Both the position numbers and the translations under genes were made by a program. This document shows positions 18,531-26,134 of a stretch of 64,000 bases of DNA, one piece after another. Below the pieces are notes generated by a model. That model saw only the letters and a program-made list of their open reading frames with translations, ran no database searches and was not told the origin of the DNA. Each line of letters starts with the position of its first letter. Position 1 is the first letter of the stretch. Origin of the DNA: Thermomicrobiales bacterium. Lineage in GTDB: Bacteria > Chloroflexota > Chloroflexia > Thermomicrobiales > UBA6265. Location of the stretch: positions 741,947 through 805,946 of the forward strand of contig JAHBVL010000001.1 of NCBI GenBank assembly GCA_019637585.1, written 5' to 3'.

Positions 18531-18601
18531 GTATCTTGCTGATCTGTCCCGTCTGTCTCGCGTGTTCAGGAAGCTTGACATGGCTCGGAAGCGAAGTATA
18601 T

Positions 18602-18616
18602 TGAGATATAGTCTCA
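18602..18616. promoter_or_regulatory. Putative metalloregulator operator, box 2
   Basis: TGAGATATAGTCTCA: perfect arms TGAGA/TCTCA around TATAG. It lies about 73 bases upstream of the ATG of the propeller-protein gene. The centre-to-centre distance to box 1 is 86 bases (about eight helical turns), so one regulator could serve both divergent genes. No Fur/Zur or MntR gene is visible in the window. Confidence 0.65.
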
Positions 18617-18688
18617 TATAGCGAGACCGGTTGGCGCCGACGAAACAGACGACATCCTGCAAAGCGCAGGCAAAACAAGGAGAACAAC

Positions 18689-19987
18689 ATGGGACTCGGA
18701 GTGCGAGTCTTGGCGCTCGCATGCGCATTCGCCATTGCATCTTTTGGAATAGGTTCCGGGGTCGAGGGGCAGTCGCCTGTCGCGACGCCAGGTCCGTTGA
18801 CAGGCGGCGCCCTGGTGGTCGCTGACCCGGTGGAAAGCTCTATCGCCATCTTCTCGACTCCAGATCACGAGCTGGTTGCTCAGTTCAGCGGGATCGAGAT
18901 GAACACGCATGCCGGCTTCCTGCCGATGCAGGATGGTCGCATGCTGCTGGTCGACGCGGCGGCGAATCAGCTCGTTGCGTTCGACCTGTGGAGTATCGAC
19001 GGGCCCGTGATTGTCGCGACCGTACCGGTTCCGGCATCAGTCAGTCACATTGCAGTCGATCCGACGGGCACATACGCCGCAGTCGGCTCCAGTGAAGAAG
19101 GCTCAACGATCACGCTCGTCGATCTGACAACCTACACCGCTCAATCATTTGACATTGAGGCCGGTGAAGTTGGATTGATGCTGGGTGGGGATCCGCTCAC
19201 TCTTTTCCATCGCAATGATGTTGCGTCGCAGATCGAGGCCTTCCCGGTCAGTGATCTGGAGGAGGGAGCTACCAGTCCGGTATCGACCGTGGCAACGGGC
19301 GCATTCGGGCATGGCGAAGGAATCGTCCATTCGTTGGGGCGTATCTACGCCGCGACCGACGACGGGGTCGACGTCGTCGACTTTTCTGGCAGTGAACTGA
19401 CCTATCACGCCACGCTTCCGTGGGAGAGTGGGGAGCTGACAGGCGGCCGGGCGTACTTCGTACGCGTGGGCGCGAATGAATCGGTCATTGTTTCGTACAT
19501 CGCCAACCGGGGCACAGAAGAGACACTCTGGGGTGACTGGACGAACGATGTCTACCTGATCAACACCGCGACCGATGAGGTCGTGCGTACGCCGCTCGCT
19601 CCTGGACTGGTTTACCGACTCGGTCTGGCGGAGGATGTGGCGCTCTTCTTCAACCAGCACCCGGATGGAGATTTCGCCCACATCGTCGATGTTGATCCTA
19701 ATTCGCCGGACTTCGGCTCAGTGATTCAGTCGGTGCCGCTAGAGCCGCTGTCCAACGCGGTCGGGCCGGACGATGATCCGTGGGCGGGCGAAAGCCGGGT
19801 CGTGACGATTTCACCTGATGGATCGACGGGGTATGTGACCGCCGGAGGCGATGGCTACATCGCAGTGATCGACATTGCGTCCGGAATGGTGACTGGCAGG
19901 ATCGACACACCCACGGCGCTGGGTTACGGCGGCTACATCCTGGCCGTCGATCCCGGCGTGAGCGTCTGGGATACGATCGGTCGCTAG
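18689..19987 (+). CDS. Secreted beta-propeller protein, AztD-like (candidate zinc chaperone)
   Basis: A 432-residue protein with a signal peptide (MGLGVRVLALACAFAIASFG) and repeated propeller-blade strands (GGALVVADPVESSIAIF, GRMLLVDAAANQLVAFDL, SHIAVDPTGTYAAVG, GSTGYVTAGGDGYIAVIDI). Histidines in NTHAGFL, GHGEGIVH, NQHPDGDFAHIVD could bind metal. AztD, a periplasmic zinc chaperone working with the AztC binding protein, has this fold and a similar HGE-containing blade. The location between two ZnuA/AztC-like genes and next to the shared operators supports the idea. AAGGAG precedes ATG 18689. The link to AztD is by eye only. Confidence 0.6.
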   Translation: MGLGVRVLALACAFAIASFGIGSGVEGQSPVATPGPLTGGALVVADPVESSIAIFSTPDHELVAQFSGIEMNTHAGFLPMQDGRMLLVDAAANQLVAFDLWSIDGPVIVATVPVPASVSHIAVDPTGTYAAVGSSEEGSTITLVDLTTYTAQSFDIEAGEVGLMLGGDPLTLFHRNDVASQIEAFPVSDLEEGATSPVSTVATGAFGHGEGIVHSLGRIYAATDDGVDVVDFSGSELTYHATLPWESGELTGGRAYFVRVGANESVIVSYIANRGTEETLWGDWTNDVYLINTATDEVVRTPLAPGLVYRLGLAEDVALFFNQHPDGDFAHIVDVDPNSPDFGSVIQSVPLEPLSNAVGPDDDPWAGESRVVTISPDGSTGYVTAGGDGYIAVIDIASGMVTGRIDTPTALGYGGYILAVDPGVSVWDTIGR

Positions 19988-20000
19988 GTTCCCGGGCCGG

Positions 20001-20062
20001 CGTGACGTAGGCGTCACGAAACGGAGTCGACTCCTCCTTCCCCTCAGCATGGGGAAGGAGGA
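20001..20062 (+). terminator. Two hairpins after the propeller gene
   Basis: A first small hairpin CGTGACG/CGTCACG (20001-20018) is followed by a strong one with 12-base arms TCCTCCTTCCCC (20032-20043) and GGGGAAGGAGGA (20051-20062) around TCAGCAT. No long U-run follows. It probably ends or attenuates the transcript before the second ZnuA-like gene. Confidence 0.6.
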
Positions 20063-20125
20063 CGTTGGTCTCTGTGACGACTGTGCATCTGCCGCGTTGT
20101 CGCGGTGTGTCAATGGAGAACGATC

Positions 20126-21070
20126 ATGACCATTCCGAATCGAGCGCGCTCTGTTGCTGCACTTTGGCTGGCGATACTTGCGCTGCTGGCGGCATCACCG
20201 GGAGCAGGGAGTGCTCAAGGTGACCAACCTCCGCTTCGCCTCCTCGTCAGCACGCCACTCTTCGCCGACATCGTGGCGAATGTGGCAGGCGACCGGGCCG
20301 AGATCAGGTCGGTTACGCCAGAAGGGGCCGATCCCCACACCTACGAAGCGTTGCCTCAGGATCTGGCAGAGGTCTACGAGAGCGATGCCTTCATCTTCAT
20401 GGGCGCTCATCTGGAACCCTTCATCGAAGCGGGAGCGTGGCGGCGGGCGATCGACGATGCGGGTCTCCCTGTGCTCGAAATGGCGGCACATCTCGATCTG
20501 ATCGAGCGTGATCTGGTCATCGACCATGGTGACCACGTGCACGATCTGCGCGACGGCGATCCGCATGTGTGGCTCGATCCCCTGCGGGTCGTTCAGATGA
20601 CAGAGGTGATCGAGGCGTTTCTGACCGAGCTCGATCCGGACGGCGCCGACATCTACGCGAAGCAGGGTGATGCCTACCGGATGGAGCTCGAACAGCTTCA
20701 CCAGGAGATCATGGCCGGACTGGAGGGCATACCGTTGGAAGCGCGCAAGCTGGTCGTTTTCCACGACGCCTATACCTATTTCGCCGATCGGTATGGTTTC
20801 GAGGTCATCGGGGTGGTGCTGAAGAGTCCCCATGCCGAACCCTCCGCGCAGGAATTCCGCGAACTCGTCGACACGATCGATTGGGCTGGTGTGTCGGTCA
20901 TCTTTGCCGAGCCGCAGTTCAACACCGCAATCCTGGATGGCATCGTCGAGCAAACCGGTGTGGCAATCGGCGAGCTCCTGACCGACGCCTTCGCGGGAAA
21001 GGTGAACAGCTACCTCGAGCTGATGCGATACAACCTGGAAAGTCTGGTCACTCATCTTGGCGGCGAGTGA
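20126..21070 (+). CDS. Second metal-binding SBP (ZnuA/TroA-like), no His-rich loop
   Basis: 314 residues from ATG 20126, which follows GGAGAACG; an in-frame upstream ATG 20105 is less likely. The signal peptide ends near GAGSAQG. Ligand regions: DPHTYEALP, a short HGDHVHD segment, DPHVWLDPLR, FHDAYTYFADRYGFEV. The family binds Zn or Mn. It resembles the znuA-like gene at 17460-18461 but has only a short histidine stretch, suggesting a different affinity or metal. No transporter core is nearby. Confidence 0.88.
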   Translation: MTIPNRARSVAALWLAILALLAASPGAGSAQGDQPPLRLLVSTPLFADIVANVAGDRAEIRSVTPEGADPHTYEALPQDLAEVYESDAFIFMGAHLEPFIEAGAWRRAIDDAGLPVLEMAAHLDLIERDLVIDHGDHVHDLRDGDPHVWLDPLRVVQMTEVIEAFLTELDPDGADIYAKQGDAYRMELEQLHQEIMAGLEGIPLEARKLVVFHDAYTYFADRYGFEVIGVVLKSPHAEPSAQEFRELVDTIDWAGVSVIFAEPQFNTAILDGIVEQTGVAIGELLTDAFAGKVNSYLELMRYNLESLVTHLGGE

Positions 21071-21257
21071 GCTGCGCGTTCTGGATTCAGGCCGGCATTC
21101 ATACCGGCTAGAATCGACGTCGGTGGGCAGGGAAGCGTCGGGGCGCCGGTCCCCGAACTACCGGACGCCGGCTCGGTGAATGTAGTTCGGACACCTGTGG
21201 GCCGATCTGGAAGCAGGGCATAGGATCCCGAATTGCGGGGCGTGGGGAGATCGAGCG

Positions 21258-22676
21258 ATGACGACCGAGCTCTGGCAGCTGTCGGCGGCGAATGCGCTGG
21301 CAATGATGCGGGCGAAGACGATTTCTCCCGTTGAGCTCCTGACGTCGATCATCACCCGGGCTGAGGAGACCGAACCGGCGGTCAATGCGCTGACCTTCAC
21401 CTTTTTCGATCAGGCGATGGACGCCGCACGCGAGTCGGAACAGCGATACATGGGTGGCAGCGAGCCGCCTCGCCCGATGGAGGGCATCCCGCTGGGGATC
21501 AAAGAGGAGATGCCGGTCGCCGGGCAGCCGTGCACCAGCGGATCGCTCGTCTACAAGGACGAAATCGCGACCAACACATCGCCCCTGGCGGCGCGGATGC
21601 TGGATGCCGGGGCGATTATCCATGCCCGGACGGCCTGCCCGGAGTTTTCTTGTGCGGAGTTCACCCATTCGCGCCTTTTCGGCATCACGCGCAATCCATG
21701 GAATCTGGCATTCGACGTCGGCGGATCGTCGGGTGGGGCGGCGGCGTCGCTGGCCGCTGGTTCGACGATGCTGGCCGGTGGTTCCGATATCGGCGGCAGC
21801 ATCCGCATTCCGGCGTCATGTTGCGGCGTTGCCGGCTACAAACCACCCTATGGCCGGGTGCCGCAGGACCCTCCCTTCAACCTCGATCACTACTGTCATG
21901 AAGGGCCACTGGCCCGAACCGTGGAGGATGCCCGGCTCTTTCAGAATGTCATTGCCGGTCCCGATCCGGACGATGTCGCTTCATTGCGACCCAAGCTGGA
22001 GATTCCGCCGCCGTCCGGATCGATCGACGGATTGAAGGTGGCGTTGTCGGTCACGCTCGGCGACTACTTGGTCGACGACGATGTGGCCGCGAACACCCTG
22101 GCAGCAGCCGACGCCTTTCGCGAGGCGGGGGCGATTGTGGAAGAAGTTGAGCTGCCCTGGACGCGGGAAGAGATCAGCATCGCCTGCCGGACGCACTTCT
22201 CGCTGCTCTTTGCCGCATGGGTGAAAGAGATCTATGACGAGCATCGCGATCTGCTCACGCCCTATGCCATCGCCTTCGCCAATGAGATGCTGTCCATTCC
22301 GGCGTCGCCGCTGGCTGGCATGGAGATCGAAGGGAGACTCTACAGCGCCGTGGGTCGTGTGCTCGAGGAGTATCAGATTCTGCTTTGCCCGGCTATGGCG
22401 TTGCCGGCTCTCGAAGCGGGCAAGGATTACACCGACGAAGATGCCTTCATCAATGGCGTCCCGTCCCGGCCCGATCGGGACGTGGTGATGACGCCGCCGT
22501 TCAATATCTGCAGCCGCTGCCCGGTGATGAGCGTGCCATCCGGACTCTCCCGCGATGGCGTTCCCACGGGACTGCAGATTGTAGGCCGGACCTACGACGA
22601 TCTCAGCGTTTTCGAAGCCGCTGCGGCATTCGAACGCATCCGTCCCTGGGAAATGCCAGCCGTCGCCTCGATCTAA
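21258..22676 (+). CDS. Amidase (amidase-signature family)
   Basis: A 472-residue Ser-cisSer-Lys hydrolase. Catalytic lysine K82 in GIKEEMP, cis-serine in GGSSGG (157-158), nucleophile S181 in GGSDIGGSIRIPAS. It resembles GatA-like stand-alone amidases that cleave small amides. It is not accompanied by gatB or gatC, so tRNA amidation is unlikely. The gene is monocistronic, and the substrate cannot be told. Confidence 0.92.
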   Translation: MTTELWQLSAANALAMMRAKTISPVELLTSIITRAEETEPAVNALTFTFFDQAMDAARESEQRYMGGSEPPRPMEGIPLGIKEEMPVAGQPCTSGSLVYKDEIATNTSPLAARMLDAGAIIHARTACPEFSCAEFTHSRLFGITRNPWNLAFDVGGSSGGAAASLAAGSTMLAGGSDIGGSIRIPASCCGVAGYKPPYGRVPQDPPFNLDHYCHEGPLARTVEDARLFQNVIAGPDPDDVASLRPKLEIPPPSGSIDGLKVALSVTLGDYLVDDDVAANTLAAADAFREAGAIVEEVELPWTREEISIACRTHFSLLFAAWVKEIYDEHRDLLTPYAIAFANEMLSIPASPLAGMEIEGRLYSAVGRVLEEYQILLCPAMALPALEAGKDYTDEDAFINGVPSRPDRDVVMTPPFNICSRCPVMSVPSGLSRDGVPTGLQIVGRTYDDLSVFEAAAAFERIRPWEMPAVASI

Positions 22677-22826
22677 TCTGGGTTGCGTGTCTCGGTCAGG
22701 CGTGGCGCCGCCCGGCCGTGAACGGGCCGGGCTCACGGCGCAATGGCCCTCTGGACCAAAGATCCAGCCCCGGCAGGGGTATCGCACCGTGAGCGTCGCC
22801 GTTTACGGCGACGACATAGCGTCCGT

Positions 22827-24050
22827 CTATTGTCCGGACACGAAACCCTGGAGCACGGGATTGGTGGACGGCAGCTCATTGCCGATTGAGGGCTCGACGG
22901 TTACCGCGATCAGCTGATAGGGACTCAGATCGGGAGTCAGCGCAGTGACGGCGTTGCCGTTGGCGTCCATTGTCAGCAGTGGACCCGGCACAGAAGAACC
23001 GTCCGGCAGGACATACCAGACCTGATATGTCTGATCGGCGCCAAGCCCGGGCATGCCGAATACGGAGAGGAGTGCCGACGTTCCGGCCGGATCGGCGAAC
23101 ACGATGCCGCCTGAGCCGGGGGTGCCGAGGGTGGTGGGAAGCAGTTCCCAGGTGATGGCTGTGGTCTGCGCCAGATAGGCGTCGCGCTGGGCATTCAGCT
23201 CTTCGATCTGGGTGTTCTGGAACGCGATTTCCTCTTCCAGATTGCCCTTGGTTTCGGCTAACACCAGCGCCGCGATGAGCGAGCCGACACCGAAGAGCAG
23301 TCCGAGTCCGCCCAGAATCCAGGGAAGCCGGGATGGACGCTCCGGTGCGGCTACGGCCAGCTGGGCGGCCGTTGGCTGGGCGCCTGGAGCGATCCTGCCC
23401 TTTGGCCGGCGACGCCGCGACTTCTGTGGTTCGGCCGGTTCCGGCATGCGTGCTGCGGCGGCCGCGATCAGATCCGCGTCGGGGATCTCTCCCGTATCGG
23501 CGTCGGGAAGATCGAGCAGGACGCTGGACTTGAGCGGTTCCAGCGTCGTGGAAGGCTCGTCGAGAAGTGGCTCTTCGTCCGCTGCGGCCTGGTCCGGCGC
23601 TTGATCCTCGCCTGTCTCAGTCGCCGCAACGAGTGGGAGGTCGCCGGGGGCGTCAGATGTCGAGGAATCCTGGATAGGGGATGCTGTGGTGGTCGATGTC
23701 GAGTCGCCGGATTCCTCGACCGTTCCGGTCTGCCCTGCCCGGGCTGATTCCTCATCGATCTGGGCCCGTCTGGCGCTGACCCAGGTCGCCGGTTCCGCAG
23801 TAGTCGAGACTGCAGCCGGTGCGGGGGAACGTGGCGCCGTGTCAGGCGCGATGGCTTGCCGGAGTGTGCGTGCAGCGTCGAGGAGAATGGGGAGCTCATC
23901 CTGGCACAGCTCGCAGTCGCGAAGATGCGCTTCGAATGCGATCCGCTCTTCGGGCGGCAGCGATTCGAGCGCATAGGCGCCGATCTGGGCGTGATGACCG
24001 GCCGGAAGGAGACGCTCCAGCACAGGAGGGAACTCAGGGATGTCGCTCAT
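22827..24050 (-). CDS. Anti-sigma factor, RskA type
   Basis: A 407-residue protein. N-terminal zinc-binding anti-sigma motif HLRDCELC (H42, C46, C49) is followed by a long acidic, low-complexity cytosolic linker (about 70-230), one membrane helix 242-265, a short coiled coil 266-290 and an extracytoplasmic RskA domain (about 300-407; YQVWYVLPDGSSVPGPLLTMD). It should hold an ECF sigma factor at the membrane until a signal arrives. Its start overlaps the upstream gene by four bases. That upstream protein is only a sigma region-4 domain. Confidence 0.9.
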   Translation of the reverse strand: MSDIPEFPPVLERLLPAGHHAQIGAYALESLPPEERIAFEAHLRDCELCQDELPILLDAARTLRQAIAPDTAPRSPAPAAVSTTAEPATWVSARRAQIDEESARAGQTGTVEESGDSTSTTTASPIQDSSTSDAPGDLPLVAATETGEDQAPDQAAADEEPLLDEPSTTLEPLKSSVLLDLPDADTGEIPDADLIAAAAARMPEPAEPQKSRRRRPKGRIAPGAQPTAAQLAVAAPERPSRLPWILGGLGLLFGVGSLIAALVLAETKGNLEEEIAFQNTQIEELNAQRDAYLAQTTAITWELLPTTLGTPGSGGIVFADPAGTSALLSVFGMPGLGADQTYQVWYVLPDGSSVPGPLLTMDANGNAVTALTPDLSPYQLIAVTVEPSIGNELPSTNPVLQGFVSGQ

Positions 24051-24289
24051 TCGGCCATTTGTCCGGATTCGAGCGCTTCGGCAATGACGTGAAGACCCTC
24101 GCGCATCCAGGTGAGCACCTGCGAGGGCTCGAAGCCGCCCTGGTTGGCGATATCGAGGTAGGTCAGGTCGCTGGCCACCGCCACCGTCAGCACCTTGCGC
24201 TGATCGAGCGGCAACGACGCGACCGCCGCCACCGCGTTCGCGGTCGCGTCGAACAATGCAGGTTCATTCTGTTGTTGATGATCAGTCAC
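24047..24289 (-). CDS. Stand-alone sigma-70 region 4-like protein
   Basis: 80 residues, GTG start at 24289. Residues 24-75 match sigma region 4: LPLDQRKVLTVAVASDLTYL, then the helix-turn-helix DIANQGGFEPSQVLTWMREG. No region 2, which would bind the -10 element and core polymerase, exists in or near this gene. The coding sequence overlaps the anti-sigma gene start (ATGA). It may be a remnant of an ECF sigma gene or a genuine small partner of the anti-sigma factor. Confidence 0.75.
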   Translation of the reverse strand: MTDHQQQNEPALFDATANAVAAVASLPLDQRKVLTVAVASDLTYLDIANQGGFEPSQVLTWMREGLHVIAEALESGQMAE

Positions 24290-24421
24290 GCGATCTGCGC
24301 AATCCCCAGAACTGACTTCCTGAGTGCCAAAGTGTACAGGACGTGACGCTCAGCAGTCAGCAGCCGGGATTCAGTTGGTGATGCGGAGCGAATTGCCCGT
24401 CGAAACGATGCCATGCTGGCG

Positions 24422-24853
24422 CTAGATATCGTCGGCGCGGAAGGCTTCGGCCCGGACGGGCATTTTGTCCGGATGGGGTGCATAGATCAATCCGGCCACG
24501 CGCCCCTTGTCATCGTGAACGAAGAATCTGCGGCTTTCATCGTCGAGCACGAGCGACTCCAGCTCAGAGCCAAGATCCCCAAACCCATCCGAGATGACGT
24601 AGAGCCCGACCTGCCGAACCCGCCGGGCGGTGCCGATGACGTCGCCGTCCTCATTCGTGATCTCCTGGCCATCCCAGGCATCGGCGATCGGCTGATTCGA
24701 GGGCGCCGGCGCTTTCGCCCCGGTCTGCGCACTGGCGGCGTTGGGATCCAGCGCGGTGGCCATCGCTGATTCGACCGCTGCCTTGGGCTCGGCCATCACC
24801 TCGTCGGCGAACTTCTTGATAACGTAGCTGGCTCCCATTTTGGGCAGAACCAT
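24422..24853 (-). CDS. Hypothetical protein (143 aa)
   Basis: Not recognised. GAGGAG precedes ATG 24853. The N-terminal 70 residues are Ala-rich and probably disordered. The rest looks like a small beta barrel (DGQEITNEDGDVIGTARRV; GLYVISDGFG; LVLDDESRRFFVHDDKGRVA), reminiscent of PRC-barrel-like folds but not clearly one. No signal peptide. Upstream on the same strand lies the CoA-binding protein gene. Confidence 0.7.
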   Translation of the reverse strand: MVLPKMGASYVIKKFADEVMAEPKAAVESAMATALDPNAASAQTGAKAPAPSNQPIADAWDGQEITNEDGDVIGTARRVRQVGLYVISDGFGDLGSELESLVLDDESRRFFVHDDKGRVAGLIYAPHPDKMPVRAEAFRADDI

Positions 24854-24906
24854 GGGTGACTCCTCGAGAACGTCGAACCTGGCACGCTTGTGACGATGTA
24901 GGCGGG

Positions 24907-25359
24907 CTACGGCGGTGCGGGAAAAGCATACCCTTTGATCAGGCGAAGGTGCTCCAGGTGTGTGCAGCGGTCCTCGACGAAGTTCAGGCCGCCGTCGGTG
25001 GCGATGCGCCCAGCCTTATCGTTTTTGATGCCGAGCTGCAGCCAGAAGGTTCCCGCACCGGCTTCGACGGCTTTGGTCGCATGATGTGGGGTCATATCGG
25101 CTCGCCGAAAGACATCGACGATGTCGATCTTTTCCGGAACGTCCGTGACACAGCCGTAGATCGGCTCTCCGTCCCAGGTCTTTCCCGCCAGACGGGGGTT
25201 GACGGGGATCACGCGGTAGCCCTGTTTGCGAAGATAGTTCGCCGTTTCATGACTGGGCCGGTCTTCTTTGTCCGACCAGCCAACAACGGCAATGACCCGA
25301 GCGTTTTCGAGAATCTCGCGCAGTTTGGCGTCGGTCTGGTCGCTGGTGTCGGTGTTCAT
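24907..25359 (-). CDS. CoA-binding protein (YccU-like)
   Basis: A 150-residue Rossmann-fold protein of the CoA_binding_2 family: IAVVGWSDKEDRPSHETANY at residues 23-42 (nucleotide loop), YRVIPVNPRLAG, IDIVDVFRRAD and FWLQLGIKNDKA. The family is widespread and small; the physiological role is unclear. Possibly co-transcribed with the downstream hypothetical gene (gap of 53 bases). Confidence 0.9.
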   Translation of the reverse strand: MNTDTSDQTDAKLREILENARVIAVVGWSDKEDRPSHETANYLRKQGYRVIPVNPRLAGKTWDGEPIYGCVTDVPEKIDIVDVFRRADMTPHHATKAVEAGAGTFWLQLGIKNDKAGRIATDGGLNFVEDRCTHLEHLRLIKGYAFPAPP

Positions 25360-25461
25360 GAGGAGGGCAATTCTGGTCGGCGCGTCGAGCCTGGGTCACG
25401 TGCATCCATTGTAATGGGTATCATCTGCAGTCTTGGCCGTCTGTCATACCCGGAGAACTCT

Positions 25462-25857
25462 GTGAAGCGCCCTCCCGTGACCCTGGTTCTTGCAGGTCTC
25501 GCTGCAGTTGTCGCTGTTTCTGACCTCGTTGTGATGTTGCAGTTTCTCGAGGTGATTCCGTGGGGAGATGATGACCTGGCGTTCTGGGGCGGCAGATGGG
25601 CGGGCGTGCTGATGTTCGGAATCAGCGGCGCGATAGCCGTCGCCGTCGCGTTTGGTTGGTTGATGCTGAAACCGTGGGCCTACACGGTGACGATGCTGAT
25701 GGCATTGATCGGTTTGTCGGTGCCTGTTTCGGCGCTGATGGCCAACACGACAACCTGGTCGACGGCGCTCTTGCCGATTGTTCTCAACGCTGCGGTGATC
25801 GTCGCCCTGTTTCGACCCGATGTTCGGCAGGCGACAAAGGCTCAGCCCGCCGGGTGA
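25462..25857 (+). CDS. Small integral membrane protein (131 aa)
   Basis: Start GTG 25462 follows GGAG. There are four hydrophobic segments: VTLVLAGLAAVVAVSDLVVM, AGVLMFGISGAIAVAVAFGW, TVTMLMALIGLSVPVSALMA and ALLPIVLNAAVIVALF. No known motif; the C-terminus is a short polar tail. It resembles many unclassified four-helix membrane proteins. Confidence 0.7.
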   Translation: MKRPPVTLVLAGLAAVVAVSDLVVMLQFLEVIPWGDDDLAFWGGRWAGVLMFGISGAIAVAVAFGWLMLKPWAYTVTMLMALIGLSVPVSALMANTTTWSTALLPIVLNAAVIVALFRPDVRQATKAQPAG

Positions 25858-26134
25858 TGCATCCGGCTCGCCGAGCCGCGATCTGGTTTTCGCCAGGATC
25901 GCTGACGCCGTATCAGGCTTGACGGAAATTTGTTTCTTCCCCACAATGGTGGGGTCCAGGTAAGGGAACGTCTTTCGCACCAGATTTCGGGTGCGTAGCC
26001 GGTCGGGTCTTTTGAAGGAGATTGGCCGGACGATACCGGAAAGGAGACGACCTCGGATCGGATTTTCGACCGGGTACGGATGTAGCCCGGCGGATCGAAT
26101 TGGACTCGACGTCACCACGTGGAGGAAATGCTGG
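25858..26134. promoter_or_regulatory. Leader of peptide cassette 2
   Basis: No gene seen. A small hairpin CCCCAC/GTGGGG sits at 25939-25954. Before ATG 26135 stands GGAGG (26121-26125), which fixes that start over upstream in-frame codons. Confidence 0.5.

Noticed and set aside
19988-20125. Possible tRNA or riboswitch in the hairpin-rich gap before the second zinc binder
   Set aside because: Two simple stem-loops only; no cloverleaf, T-loop or known riboswitch core.
24856-25461. Long upstream extension of the 25462-25857 membrane protein
   Set aside because: The extra 202 codons are antisense to the CoA-binding gene, and GGAG-GTG at 25462 gives a better start.
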